Shown here: positions 10,793 through 23,205 of the stretch, piece after piece
Numbering within the stretch: the first letter of the stretch is position 1
Layout of the letters: each line of letters opens with the position of its first letter
Assembly (NCBI GenBank): GCA_002007465.1
Contig: LNAC01000162.1
Coordinates: 1,542,137-1,606,136 of the forward strand
Direction of reading: 5' to 3'
Length of the DNA stretch: 64,000 nt
Source: Ailurus styani
Taxonomy: Eukaryota; Chordata; Mammalia; Carnivora; Ailuridae
Translations under genes and position numbers: made by a program
Notes under the pieces: model-generated
What the model saw: only the letters and a program-made list of their open reading frames with translations
Databases searched by the model: none
Told to the model about the DNA's origin: nothing

Positions 10793-13130
10793 ATAAAATA
10801 TATGTACATATGTACATGTTCTCCATACATATGGCTATAACAGTATAAAATTAATAGAAAATCTCAAACAGTTGAGGTAAATTGCGTAGACATTAGGTGT
10901 ACCACTAAATTACTTTTCACTAACTTTTCTATTAACTTTATTATTTAACCATATATAATTGAGTTAGAATCAAATTTCACACACACCTTGACAAATCAGT
11001 ATTGCTAAGCAAAAAATATCACAGAATAATTCAAATTTGTGTTGCTTCCTTACACAAAACTATAAAAAAAACAACCACCCAGCATTTACTAAAGGCAGTG
11101 GAAACTCATGATTGCCATGCTCAAGTAAAAGTTTTGGAATTTAAGAAGCACTTAGTTGCTGCATTAGGCCATTTAGGATGTTTCAGCGTCTCAATTGACT
11201 GTAATTCCAATCTGTTCAAGTGCCCTGTTAATGACCTTCCATCTCCAAGTAAGCAGAGGAATTCAATGTTTATACTTTAAAAAAAAAAATCTCTACCACG
11301 AACAGATTGAAGGACAGGTTCTATCTTTACCATGGCAGGAGAGAGTAAATTGTTACCACTGTATCAATTGAGAGAGACTAACCTTCAGTGGCTCTTACTG
11401 AAAGCCCTCATTGACAAAACAAAATCAACAGATCCAGGTATAAGAAAGCCACTTAAGTGTTTTCCATTTCTTATTGTCTAACACTGAGTAATTATATTCC
11501 TGAAGTCTCAACAAGCAGTGAAATTTACCCACACTTACACTTTAACTTTGGTGACAGGTAGTAAACAGATAGGTCTCTAGGCTTCCTGTAGAAGTGTCAC
11601 TCCAGTACATAAATACATTCACATCTCTATGCAGAGTGAAAAAGTCCCAACATCTGGATGCTGTTACAAAAAGTCCAGTGTTCAACCCCGTCCCCAAAAT
11701 AATCTAGAAACCCAAAATATGCCAATATTTATTTGAATCAGGACCAAACTAAGAAAGCAGCAAACCTTGTTTCACCTTCTCTTAAATAGAGAAAAGAGGC
11801 TATTGCTGACAGTTTAAATCTTGTGTTAAAAAACCACTGTGCTTCAAGGACAAGTTGAGGTGTAGCATTTAATGTATAAACTTTTAATGTCAAGTTCTAA
11901 GCATCTGATGTCATCTTTCTCTACAAGCATAAAAAAGACATTCTGTATTTCCTAATATACTTGTTCTCAGATTATTTATTTCCAGCAGTGTACAATACAT
12001 TCCTTCTAACCTATAGGAGGCTATTCCATTTTATTTTGTACAACATGATTTTGTGTTTAAAGAGCCAAAAGCCTTGAGGCAAAATATCAGTAATAATGAT
12101 ATAAAGTTCTGCATTGTTTCAATAAAATGTCAAAAAATATATGAAATTCTTTATTTTTTCTGTTATGGGTTTAAACAATGACATAGTGCAATTTCTTTAT
12201 AGTATGAATAAATACTCCTTTGAGTGTAACTCAGATTTGTCATGTTAATAGCCATTTTCCCCATACATTTCCCACATAATTAATAAATTAATTAGGATTC
12301 CTAGCTGGAAAAATAGTTTAGAGTAATAAATTATCTAAACCCTTCAGATCAGAAGAGGCTTACTAACTCAGTTTTTCACTGCCTGAACAGTGTGTTTTTC
12401 TCTACACCACACATAAAAGTAAATTTTTGAGAATCCAAGATGACGTAAAAAATTGTCACCAGGAAACTTTACAACAAATGCCACCCATATGAACACAATT
12501 AATTTGTTAGGGCACTATGTGTAAAATGCTACCAGATTTTCACCTGATTAGGAGAAGAGGCTGATTTGTGTGACTGGAGAGGAAGCCATTTGAGTATTGG
12601 GGGGTGGGGAGCTGTGGGTGGAGGACAAGCTGAAGAGAAGGAGAAAGTAGCATAGATTTAACTGGGGAGGTAGATTTGGACCAGACTAAAAACACTTCTT
12701 ATGTGAAGTTCTGAGGTTTAGATTTTATCTTTTATGTCATAATGAACCAATGGTGGTTTTTCAAGCTGAAGAGTTATTCTCACCTTTGATCCTTCTGTCT
12801 CAAATTCCACCAGTAAGTAGTAATTGTCATGAAGAGAGTGTCTCTGTGGTTTAAAGAATTTAATAAGTATTCTAGAGGAAGCAGGTATTATGATGGTCAA
12901 TGGAAGAGTTTCAGTAGAATTCGGAGGAAAAGGAAAACAAAGGAAGCATGTCTTAGTAGGAAAAGTGGCTTCTGAAAAATTGGATAAAAGAGAACACGTA
13001 TGCGTTCAAGCAGTGATAACCAGAGGTGCACTTGAGCATTGCCGTCACAGTGTAAAATAATGGTTAAGAAAACAAACTTTGGAGTCATCTAGACTTGAAT
13101 TCAGATTTCAGCACTTAACATACATCCTAG
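10793..13130. other. No gene seen; mostly non-repetitive
   Basis: Includes a 92-codon ORF at 11002-11280 with no family resemblance. The region lies inside the proposed intron between candidate exons 2 and 3. About 12580-12800 may be an old repeat. Confidence 0.5.
10802..10817. other. 16-base perfect palindrome
   Basis: 'atgtacatatgtacat' reads the same on both strands, ten bases right of the SINE target duplication at 10775-10792. Confidence 0.85.
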
Positions 13131-13140
13131 CTGAATAATC

Positions 13141-13261
13141 TTTTTTGTTTTTTTTTTAATTTTATTTTTATTATTTGCCCAAGGGGTACAGGTCTGTGAG
13201 TCATCAGGCTTACATCTTTCACAGCATTCACCAAAGCACAAACCCTCCCCAATGTCCATAA
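13141..13261 (-). mobile_element. Short 5'-truncated carnivore L1, antisense
   Basis: A T-rich start followed by 'gtacaggtctgtgagtcatc' and 'ctccccaatgtccata', which I recognise as the reversed 3' end of a carnivore L1. A 10-base duplication 'ctgaataatc' flanks it (13131-13140, 13262-13271). Only about 120 bases were inserted. Confidence 0.85.
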
Positions 13262-13340
13262 CTGAATAATCTCGAGTAAGTGTCACATTCGATTTCTGAG
13301 AGGTTGCAGGCAACAGAAACATATTTTGGTTGTTTTATGC

Positions 13341-13410
13341 AAAAGAAAAAGAAAGAGGGTGGGCGGGGAGGGAGTTGGAGAGGGGAAGGGGAAGAGAAGG
13401 GAAGGAATGA
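13341..13410. repeat. Purine-rich (GA) tract
   Basis: About 65 bases almost wholly A/G on the plus strand, with G-runs such as 'ggggaaggggaagagaaggg'. Confidence 0.85.
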
Positions 13411-13737
13411 ATTTATCCCTGGATGTGGGTAACTAAGGGATTGAGATGGAATTTGCAGGAATGCAATGGCAGGAACCTGGTATCTCTGGAGGGTTTGTTG
13501 CAGAAAAACTAATACGCATTCTCTTCATATGCTGCCATAGTCAGCCTATTCATTATTACTCTCAAATTTGTATCCAGGAAGAATATCTGAGAAGTCTTAT
13601 TCTGTTCTTTGGCTAAAGAGAGCAAAACATCTCGAAGAGATCTTCTAGGTTATGAAATTGGGGAGCTATTACCAGAAAATAATGAAATGAGTACTAAGTG
13701 ACAAAACTAGTAAATTTCTGCACTACGAGTAACTTAC

Positions 13738-13850
13738 CCTTACTTAGTCTCCATATCTTCATCAGTTTAATGAGGATAATACTATTACGTACTCCAGAGG
13801 GTTGAGATAATCAAGTGAGACAAATGATATAAAAAGTGCTTAAGAATTTC
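13738..13850 (+). mobile_element. MIR SINE
   Basis: 'ccatatcttcatcagtttaa' and 'gaggataatactattacgta' match the MIR middle, followed by a worn 'gagataatcaagtgagac' segment. Confidence 0.65.
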
Positions 13851-14009
13851 TTACAGGAACTGTATAGCCAATGCTATTATCAGGTTTTATTATGAGGAGT
13901 ATTGGAGATGATCCTGGTTAAGGAGGATTGAGATCAGATTATAGAAGAATTCAAAATTAAGGATTTTGAATGTTACCTTGCAGATAATGTGCAGATTTTT
14001 GTTTTGATT

Positions 14010-14160
14010 TGCTTGTTTGCTTTTTATTGAAGTATAACATACACTCGATACAGTACAAATCATAGGTATAAAAGTGGATAAATTTTCACAAACTAAACAT
14101 GCCTCTACTGTCTTAACAGCATGCAAATCAGAACCCCAAAACTTCTCCTTTCTACATGTA
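14010..14160 (-). mobile_element. Old L1 3' end, antisense
   Basis: 'tttttattgaagtataacat' followed by 'gtataaaagtggataaattt' matches the reversed end of an old L1 3' UTR. It lies just left of the SINE at 14191. Confidence 0.65.
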
Positions 14161-14190
14161 ACAGGTTTTAAACATAGAAATTGATTTGCA

Positions 14191-14391
14191 GGACGCCTGG
14201 GTGGCTCAGTGGGCTAAAGCCTCTGCCTTCAGCTCAGGTCATGATCTCAGGGTCCTGGGATTGAGGCCCGCATCAGGCTCTCTGCCGAGCAGGGAGCCTG
14301 CTTCCTCCTCTCTCTCTCTCTGCCTGCCTCTCAGCCTACTTGTGATCTGATCTCTCTGTGTCAAATAAATAAATAAAACCTTTAAAAAAAA
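14191..14391 (+). mobile_element. CAN-SINE, young mustelid-type
   Basis: Head 'ggacgcctgggtggctcag', body close to the other young copies, tail '(aaat)n aaaacctttaaaa'. Perfect 15-base duplication 'agaaattgatttgca' at 14176-14190 and 14392-14406. It inserted just beyond an old L1 3' end. Confidence 0.96.
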
Positions 14392-14699
14392 AGAAATTGA
14401 TTTGCAAAAATATTTAATAATGACCAATCTCTCAGTGGGGTACAGAATAGAAACACATTGACAAAACTTGATACTTGGGTAAAAGCATATACATACCGGG
14501 TAGAGGAATATAAAATCGTTTTGAGTATGGATGACCAAGAATGATGATACCATTGACATTACTCGAAAATCAGGAAAAAGATGAATTTTGAATGGGAAAG
14601 GAATTTGTTTTTTTAATATTACTTTCTTACTATAAAACCAAACACATATACTCATTATGGAAATAAATGGAAAATATGATAAAGAGAAACTAGAAAAAT

Positions 14700-15480
14700 T
14701 ACCCAAAACTACACTTTATGGTATATGCTTCCCCAAATTTTTTTCTTTCTCTGTGTCTCTCTGTCTCTGTCTCTCTCTCTCTATATATATATGTATATAC
14801 ATATATACTTATTTATGTAAACATACAGATACACATACATTTTTACAAATATGGTATTACATTCTATGCACTGTACTAATATATTGCTTACATTTTCCAT
14901 TTAATGTAAACTTAACCTGAACTTACTATGACCATCAATGTATCAAGAACATTTGTTCATATCACAATTCTTCTGTACTGCATTTATTTGGCTGTATAAT
15001 ATTTTATTGTGTGGATATACCATTATTCTTAAGTAATCTACTTCTGTTGCATAATTACATTATTTCTGATTTTCATTTATATAAGTAATGTTGTGAGACA
15101 CATACATATATAATATCAGTCACACATTTTTAACCTAAAATATATGCTGAGAAATGAAATTACTAGGTTATATTTGCATCATTTTAAGCCTTTTGATACA
15201 TATTGCCAAATGTCATTTCAGAAAAGTTTTGTCAAGTTACTTTTCTGTCAACAGAATGTAAAAGTGACCATTTCCTTACACTCTTGCCAATACTCTGTAT
15301 TATAATTTTTAAATGGTATTTGACAACTTGATAGGTGTAAATGGTATGCCTTTTTTGTTTTGATTTGCATTTCTTTGATAACTAGTGATTTTGAACATTT
15401 TATGCTTGTTAGTCATTTTTCTTTTTCATTTTGTGCATTTCTGTTTGTGTCTTGGCATTTTTTTATTGGAGTATATATTA
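14700..15480 (-). mobile_element. Old L1 fragment, antisense
   Basis: Reversed L1 phrases are seen: 'ctgtataatattttattgtg', 'acactcttgccaatactctg' and 'gatttgcatttctttgataa'. Heavily diverged; boundaries are approximate. The left part holds a TC/TA simple repeat. Confidence 0.7.
14741..14830. repeat. (TC)n and (TA)n simple repeats
   Basis: TC/TG-rich tract followed by TATA-rich tract with 'atatatatgtatatacatat'. Confidence 0.85.
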
Positions 15481-16440
15481 ATTTTGGTTTTAGACATGTA
15501 GACTTGGAAGTAAAGGCAGGGTAGTGGAGAGGAAGTAGACTTGCAAGAGGGATCAGGAAAGGAAATGTGAATTTAGTTTTAGCACAGAGCAGGAATAAAA
15601 GCCATAAGAGTGAATATTTTATTAAGTGTGTATGAAAGAGAAAAAGCAAAGGGCCAGTGACATATTCTTGGAAAACATCCATAGCCTTAAGTACAAAATG
15701 AAGCAGAAGGATTCAAAGGGCTAGGTGGGGAATGAGGACAACACTGTATATGGAAACAGGGGAAAACACTTTTCAAGGAAGAATATCAAATGTTAAGATA
15801 GAAAAGAATGGGAAATAAGAAAGTCTCTTGATTAAATAGTGAGGGGATCATAGGTGTCCTCTTAGAGTGAGCTAGCCAACAGATGAAACTGCTATTGAAT
15901 ATTTTCCTACACCAGATTTCTTTCTCTTTTTATCGGCTTTGGCGTTGTCCTCTATGGCCCTGTGTAGTTGTCACAGCTGGGCAATGATAAATTTGACAAA
16001 AAGATGCCAACAGACACCTGCAGAGTAAGAGCACAGTCTCGCTGACAGCCACGGAAAAGATTTGCTGATATTCACAGACCCTTTGCATGAGTAACACCTT
16101 AGACTTTGAACAAGCTCCCTTTGCCTTTCTCATGGAGGTTTGTTACCTTCCTGATTTTCCCAACTGACTACCTACACCCCTGCCTGTCCCTCAGGTGGAG
16201 GAAAATAGTAACAGTTATTGCTTTTCCATAATTATTTAGCATAACACTAGGAAAGTTCAATTCCTACAGAAATAAGGCTAGAACCTGCAAGTCCTCAAGT
16301 TTTTTATACTCTATTTCACCATAATCCTTGATATTTATTAAATCATCTTAAAAAGTAATATTTTCCATTATGTGTCATTTCTATATTTCTACTTATCTTT
16401 TTTCTCTTTTCACTTCTCTCTCTTTTTCTCTCTCTTTTAG
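15481..16440. other. No gene seen; pyrimidine tract at right end
   Basis: Unassigned sequence. The last 55 bases form the polypyrimidine tract used to call candidate exon 3. Confidence 0.5.
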
Positions 16441-16526
16441 GGCCTATACTAAAAGAGTTACCAGGTAACTCCTGTAGACACTGTACAAAAAATCCAGGAA
16501 TTTTTTATGAAGAACTCCAGAAAAGC
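16441..16526 (+). CDS. Candidate internal exon 3 of an unidentified gene
   Basis: A long, almost pure pyrimidine tract (about 16388-16438) ending in 'ttttag' gives the strongest acceptor I see in the window. It is followed by 86 bases: two leading bases and 28 open codons (PILKELPGNSCRHCTK... ending EELQKS), then 'gtaaga'. The entry phase (1) matches candidate exon 2 and the exit phase is 0. A C-x2-C pair (CRHC) and an NPG turn are visible. The intron from exon 2 would be about 7.5 kb, so a missed exon between them is possible. An internal alternative donor 'ccag/gtaact' starts at 16465. Family not recognised. Confidence 0.5.
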
Positions 16527-16654
16527 GTAAGAATTTTTTTTAATATAGCAGTGGTAATTGCTTGTTATTTATTCCATATTTCCTCATTCTGTTCCATTTG
16601 TGAAATTCCGAATTTGCATTATATAGCAGAAAAAGCACATGCTCAATCTCTTTA

Positions 16655-16800
16655 CAGATCCAGCCTTGCTGCTTAATAGCTCTGGAGAAGTTACATGAAC
16701 TCTCTTGGCCTCAGTTTCTTTATCTATAAAATGGATATTTTAAGAAATTATCTCATGGAGTTATTAGGAAGAAATATGTAAATTGCTTAACACAAGGATT
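16655..16800 (+). mobile_element. MIR SINE just downstream of candidate exon 3
   Basis: 'ggcctcagtttctttatcta' plus 'taaaatggatat' is the MIR core. It starts about 130 bases after the candidate donor at 16527. Confidence 0.8.
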
Positions 16801-18795
16801 CTACTCTACAACCATCAGCTTCCTATGTTGTGTGACTCTACCTGAAAATTCAAGTAGCAGAGGCTTAAATATTGAATTATGTCAAAATAGTATTTCTAAT
16901 GTATAAACAATTTTTAAACACTCTGGTTGCATAGAATTGTATAATATATTCTTCAGTCTCTTAATTTATAATATACATTCCTCTTAAATTCTTAAGTTTT
17001 AAAATAATTTTCAATGTCTTTCATGATCATACTCTATAATATTTATATACATGGGGGTTTTGAAGAGTCTTTGCTCATCTAACAAAAGCCTCTAATAGAC
17101 TTGAACTCTAAAAAGTCACAAAAATTGATGAACTGTAGTGTCAGGCATGATAGCAAGAATTACACCTACTTCTCATACAGCACTCCCCATGCAATCAAAA
17201 GGAAACCTTAACCTTTCAAACTGCAGTAGTATGTCAGCTACATATTAAATTGATGGTGAATATGGATAAGTGCATTCATTTATAATTTGTTTAGGGTATA
17301 TACCTAATTACAAATAATTGATAGCTCTAGGTAAATTGATGATGAAACACTGTAGTCAAAGGCAAAGAGGTGGTCTACAGAAAGAAATCCTGCAGTCCAG
17401 ATCTGAATGCTGTCCTAGAATTATGAGGCTGAACAGGACCAATTTGGGAGCAACTTGGGTTCATTATATACAGCATCTATTCTCTTGGTCTATTTTTGCT
17501 CCTTCCTACCCTTTATGGGGTAGATAGGGTAATTGAATAATTGAGGGTAATTGAATTCATAGTGAATTTGGACTCAGGTCTATTGTCCAAAATGTATTGT
17601 CATCTTAAGTTTAAAGGTAAGGTAGAAAAGAAGAGTTAGAAGTCCAAGATAACCCTGAAGTTGTGTGCAGAAAGAACCACCTGGACAACAGACTCCTTAA
17701 ACACTGAAGATGGGTTGGTCTCACCCAAGCAAAAGCAACAAAGGAGGTATAATGACAGGAAGTCTCAATGCTGTGAACTGCTCTTTGCTGAGCTTTGAGA
17801 GCATATCAAGAGATTTTATTTTGTATTGCATGAAATCAGCCTGAGAACAGAGTTGAATCCAAGCTTCCATTTCATAAACATCCATTTCCTTCCCAAACAT
17901 AAATGTTCTTTTATAAAAGGGAAATTGACTTTTCTTTTTCTTATATCTTTGTATACGGTTATTAGCATTTTATCAGCTGACAAACTAGATATATTTTACT
18001 TCTAATTTTATCTTCTTTAAGGCAGGATCTTAAATGTTTGTGTTTTTTTAATTCATGAAAATACCTTGTTTTCTTTACATTTTATAGTAAGTTGCTTTCT
18101 ATAATGAAATGTATATAAAGTTTAATAGGATCAACATTTCTCATCAATTAATGAATTTGTAAGAACGATTTAGGGGGCAACCTACAGAGAAAGTATGTCT
18201 GGAACTAATTATCCGTAAAGAAAGGGTAGGCTTTAAGGGTGAAGGAAAGAATGGAATCATTATCAGTAGAGAAATGATAGAAGAGAGGGAAAGAGGAGGA
18301 AGGAGGAAGGGAATGAGGGAAGAGGCAGAGAGCAGAAAGGAAAGAAGAAAATGGTTATACACATAACAGCAGAAATATGTATATGATATTGAGTGGAAAG
18401 AAAAGCAGTTTAAACTAGAACAGAAATTTTATTTTAGGATTTGTTTTTTATTTATAGGTTGGACTAGAGAAGGAAAGAAAAAGGCTTCTAGACTATCTTC
18501 CAAATAAAATACAGGACACTCAATTAAATTTGAAAGTGAGATAAACAATGATTTTTTTAGTATTAGGATAGCCTACGCAATACAGGCTACATAGTGGCTA
18601 TACAGTATACTTAGGCCCCAAAAAGTGCTTTTATCTGAGATTCTGATTTAATTGGGCCTCTGTATTTAATCTGGCAACCCTAAATAGAACTGAAAATAAA
18701 TCTGTTAAAGTTTTAAAAAATTAATTGAATATTGTATAAATATGTACATTTCCAGTAGAATCACATTAACAGATGTGATTTTGGTTTAATTTCAG
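16801..18795. other. No gene seen; AT-rich with a purine tract
   Basis: Would be intron in the exon model. Nothing coding was seen besides chance ORFs. Confidence 0.5.
18231..18353. repeat. Purine-rich (GA) tract
   Basis: About 120 bases strongly biased to A/G with 'gaggaaggaggaaggg'-type repeats. It lies between candidate exons 3 and 4. Confidence 0.85.
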
Positions 18796-18910
18796 GTCTT
18801 ACATGAATGTCTTCATAATTTTGCTTTATCATTAATATAAGAATAACTCATTTTCCTCTTATTTCCTAGGAAAAACCTCTCAATTTCAATAAACTTTTGT
18901 TTTTAGATTA
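18796..18910 (+). CDS. Candidate terminal exon with stop and poly(A) signal
   Basis: The acceptor 'ggtttaatttcag' is followed in phase 0 (matching candidate exon 3) by 14 codons, VLHECLHNFALSLI, and TAA at 18838-18840. AATAAA lies at 18888-18893, 47 bases after the stop, followed by a T/G-rich tract, so 18796 to about 18910 could be a short last exon with its 3' UTR. This is the weakest of the four segments because a 14-codon open frame carries almost no statistical weight. It is supported only by phase and by the poly(A) signal. Confidence 0.3.
18888..18893 (+). promoter_or_regulatory. AATAAA poly(A) signal candidate
   Basis: Canonical hexamer followed by 'cttttgtttttag', a T/G-rich downstream stretch. 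It follows the stop of the candidate terminal exon by 47 bases. In AT-rich DNA such hexamers are common, so it supports the exon model only in context. Confidence 0.3.
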
Positions 18911-21498
18911 TGTATATATTATATTGGGATTATACCATCTGCTAAATCAATTTTTTTTGCATAATGGAAAGTGAAAGCCCAAACAAAACAAACAAACAAA
19001 TCACACCATGATAAATGTCTTGAGGCTGGAATTCTGCTTTTTCTTTGTTAAAGCACTTTGTTGAAAATGAAAAGAGATATTACACAAATAGCCCTTTGTT
19101 GCAGAAGTGAATTTTGATAGAGCAAGTACATAATAATATTAATCACCTCAATAGTGTTATAATACAGGCTTTCCAAGTCACCTTTCTGATTTAAGTAATA
19201 TCATTTAAAAGGCTACTTGACTATCAATAGCTCTTACCAAACAAGGTTTTGATTAGAGAAATTGAACAACTAATTTAGAGATCTTTCACAGGTGTCTGTT
19301 CATATTCCAAGTGGGTTTCATTGCTACCCATTTTCATGTGGTCTCTGACCTGGAGAGAAGTGAACAGAAATTTTCATAAGTCCAATCAAGAAGTTTGGCA
19401 TTTGTTTATTTCTGGTTATTCTGTAATAGAAGGATCATCTATGTTGCATTCTGGAAAGAATCAGAGTAGCGTAGCCCCCAAAAGATGTGATAATGCAGTT
19501 AATACCAACACAGTCTCCATCAACAACTAAATAGCTCTCCTGGTTCCCCACCATCCTGCTGCCACCCTGCTCTGAAATTGTGCAATCAGCTCCAAAGACA
19601 GAGAGCAAAGGCACATGTATTGCCAAGACGTCTACTTTTAAGGCATGCCCGCATAACAGTAATGGAGAGGGGGTACTCTTGCTTTTTCACCATTAACACA
19701 GTGGCCTAGCATATTACATTACTTACCAGGTGAGCCAGAAGTGTCTAGGATGAAAGAAAGAAAGGAGAACATTCCAACAAAGACCATGGAGCTCCTGCGC
19801 AGAGAGGGGAAGAAAGAAAGGCCTGAATTTACCACTGAAATGAAGAGTCATGGGTATATAGAGTCAGCATAAACCACTGCAGAAGATTGAATTAGCTGGG
19901 CCCCCACAAGCATCAGAACTCTTAGTTAACCTATAGTCATATCTTCCTACTCCCATTAACTTCATCCAACCTGTAATCTTTCCCATTTCTTTTTGTCTTT
20001 GATCCTCACCTCATCTCTACCTCTGCTATATTTACAACAGAGAGAAGGTAAGCAAATAACCATGCTAAAATAATTCCTTACTGATAGCATTAAGATCACA
20101 GAGCTAGTAAGTCAGATTGTTGACATTTAAATCCAGACCTGTCTGATACAAAGCAAGCACACCTCCTATTACACACTCCTGGAGAGAGGGAAGAAGACGA
20201 ATGAGGAATACCATGGGAGGAAGGAATTCTGATAAACTATATGTTTCTAGTGCATTAACTAAAATCCATTTACTCAATTTATAATTACTGAGCACCCCCC
20301 CAGCTTCGGTGTAAATTAGGATTAAGTTAGAGCTAAATTCTTAAGAAAATCTATACACATAAATTATAGTGGGACAGTATTTCTAAAGTCTTGTATTGGC
20401 TTTCCTTCTTACATTGGTCCTTCTCTTTATACTACATTTCATTGTCTTTTTATCTCGGTTTACTCTAATATAACCTCCACCAAATACTCTTTTATTATAT
20501 ATCCATTTTGACTTTGGTTCTATAATGAAAACTATAAACTGTTTTTGGGCTTCCATTTTTCTTTGTATCACTGTGGATAATACTGTTTTCCAATGTAAAT
20601 TTGGATTATTACCCAAAATATAACATTTCAAGTTTCTCTGTTTTATTCATAAAGAGCTTTAAATCCTACTTCTGAGAAGTGCACTCTTTTAAATAGAGGT
20701 TTACCTACATCCTACTAATGAAGCCATATTTTCTGAATAGGACAAGAATCTCCCCCTAAAACACCCAACGCCCTTCCCTGAAATCCTCAGTCCTTCCTCT
20801 GTGTGCCTTTGACCAAATAACAAAACTTTTAGGCAACAAGTAACTTTTACTGCCTTGAAGTTGATAATGTTGACTACATCTGTTTTCAAGGTTATATATT
20901 GACCTGGAATGCTTTAATTTTCGCATTTCTGTTCCTCAGTTACAGTAATGTTCTTGATCTTCTGGTCTACTTTGTCTGGAACAGTCAATCAGACCCTCTT
21001 GAATATAACATCTCAGCAGTTACATAGCACGTATATCTCAGCCACCTTTTCTTTTTCTTTCTGTCATTAGTCCAGTGTCTGGTCTCCCTCTTTTTTTTCT
21101 CTTTCTGTTACTTGTCTAGGGAATTTTTTCTGAAAGAATTCTTTCAGAGGTCATCTCCGATAGCTCTTTTGAATTTCAGTGTAAGTAAATAAGGGTTCAC
21201 AATAGTCTCCAGTTTATAACTACTTTTCTCAATAGAAATCGAATGCTTTGCTTCTATTCTTCCTACCTCATTTATTTAATATTGGTAAATAATTTGGTTT
21301 ATTATTTTAAAAAAGAGGAATATTTTGTATTCTTGCTCATCTCTAAGAACTGAATATTCAGTTCTGTAGAATTTGACACATCACCTTATGCCTTTTTCTC
21401 CCAGAATTCATATTAATCATCTCTTGCATAGTTGCTATTTAGCCTTAGAGTTAAATGTACAGCATGAATTAACAAACCTACAATGTTTCCTTGTTTTA
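18911..21498. other. No gene seen after the candidate terminal exon
   Basis: Unassigned apart from a MIR scrap at 20080-20165 and an A/C-rich '(caaa)n' stretch near 18979. Confidence 0.5.
20080..20165 (-). mobile_element. MIR SINE fragment, antisense
   Basis: 'agatcacagagctagtaagt' and 'atttaaatccagacctgtct' match the reversed MIR head. Confidence 0.6.
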
Positions 21499-23205
21499 GA
21501 AAAATAGCTTTTTTGAGATACAATTCACTTCTATTATTATCCCATCTTAAGTACACAAATCAATGGATTTTAGTATATTCAGAGGTATGTGTAACTATCA
21601 CTCCAGTCAATTTTAGGACATTTTCAGCACCTGTAAATGAACCCTGTACACTTTAGCTATTACCACTTCTCCATCCCTTCTTCATATGCCCCCACCCCCA
21701 GCTCCAAGCAACCACTAATCTATTTTCTGTCCCTATAAATTTTCTTACTCTGGACTTTTATGTAAATGTGTTCCTATAATATGTAGACTTTTGTAACTGG
21801 CATCTTTCACTTAGGGTAATGTTTTCAAGGTTCACCCAAGTTGGTACATGTATCAGTACTTCGTTTCTTTCTATGGCTAAAAACTGTTCCATTGTATATA
21901 TCTATCACATTTTGTTTATGGATTCAGCCGTTGGATATTTGGGTGTATCTACCTTTTGACTAGTATGAATAATGCTGCTATAAACATTTGTATGCAAGTT
22001 TTAGTGTGGAGATATGTTTCCATTTCTCCTGGGTTTATATCTAGGAGTAGAATTGCTGAATCATATGCTAACTCTGTGTTTAATTGTTTGAAGAACGACC
22101 AGACTGTTCTCCAAAGCAGCTGCACCATTTTACAGTCCTATCAGCAGACATGAGGGCTCCAATTTTTCCATAGTCTCACCAGTACTTTTCTGACTTTTTG
22201 ATTATAGTTGTCCTGGTACTTGTGAAGTAGTTTCTCGTTGTGGTCTTTATTTGCATTCCCTTGCTTGTTAATGATGCTGAGCATTTTTTATGTACTTATT
22301 GTCCATTTTTAGTTTTTCCTTAAAGAAGTATCTAGTGAGAGCTTCTGCCCATTTTTTAATTGGGCTTTTTGTCTTTTTATTATTGAATTTTGAAGTTCTT
22401 TATATATTCTAGAAAATGTCTTTATCAGAAATAGCTTTTCAAATATTTCCCCCGTGCTGTAGGATATCTTTTTGCTTTCTTAGCTGTGTTCTTTAAATCA
22501 GCACAGAAGATTTTAACTTCGATTAAGTTCAACTTACTTTTTGTTATTGTTGTTACTGATGCTTTTGGTGTCTTATCTAAGAATCCTTTGCCAAATCCAA
22601 GGTATTGAAGGTTTACCCCTATGTATTCTAAAAGTTTTTTAGTTTTAGCTCCTACATGCAGATTTTTTTATTCGCTTTTATTTTTTTGTATGGTGTGAGG
22701 TAAGGATCCAAATTCATTCTTCTACATGTAGATATACCGTTCTCCCAACATCATTTGTGGAAAAGACGATTCTTTCCCCCATTGAATGGTCTTGTCACCC
22801 TTGTCAAAAATCAGTTGACTGTAGATATATGCATTTATTTCTAAACCCTCAATTTTATTCTGTTGGTTTCTATATCTGTCCTTATACAAGCACTATCTTG
22901 TCTTTATTAAAACTACTTTGTAGTAAGATTTGAAATTGGGAAATATGAGTCCACATACAGTGTTCTTTTCCTGTATTGTTTTGACTAGTCTGAACTTCTT
23001 GCAATTCCATGTGAATTTTAGAACGAACTTGTCTACTTTTACAAAGAAGTCAGGTGGGATTTTGACAGAAATTGTAATGAATCTGTGGATCAGTTTGGGA
23101 AATATCACCATCTTAACAGTATTAAGTCTCCAGACCCCATGATCTATGCTTTAAAGTCTTTGTAAACTATATTTCTTGAGCAGATTTTTTATTTGTTATT
23201 GCAAA
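21499..23205 (-). mobile_element. Old L1 (L1M-type), antisense, with ORF2 C-terminal remnant
   Basis: Reading minus, a short ORF2 end (about 23111-22893) shows an L1-like C-terminal region around 'LKFTWNCK' and 'FKSYYK'. It is followed by a long 3' region with typical reversed phrases such as 'caaccactaatctattttctg', 'aataatgctgctataaac' and 'caccattttacagtccta'. About 1.7 kb is present with many substitutions and indels. It is 5' truncated, has no intact coding capacity, and pre-dates carnivore radiation by inference. Confidence 0.9.

Noticed and set aside
11002..11280. 92-codon ORF as a small gene
   Set aside because: No recognisable domain, no supporting splice or promoter signals; length is within chance for this much sequence.
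14239..14706. 155-codon minus-strand ORF
   Set aside because: Its C-terminal third is antisense SINE and the rest has hydrophobic AT-rich composition without family resemblance.
22893..23111. 72-codon ORF as a host gene
   Set aside because: It is the C-terminal remnant of L1 ORF2 inside a 1.7 kb antisense L1.
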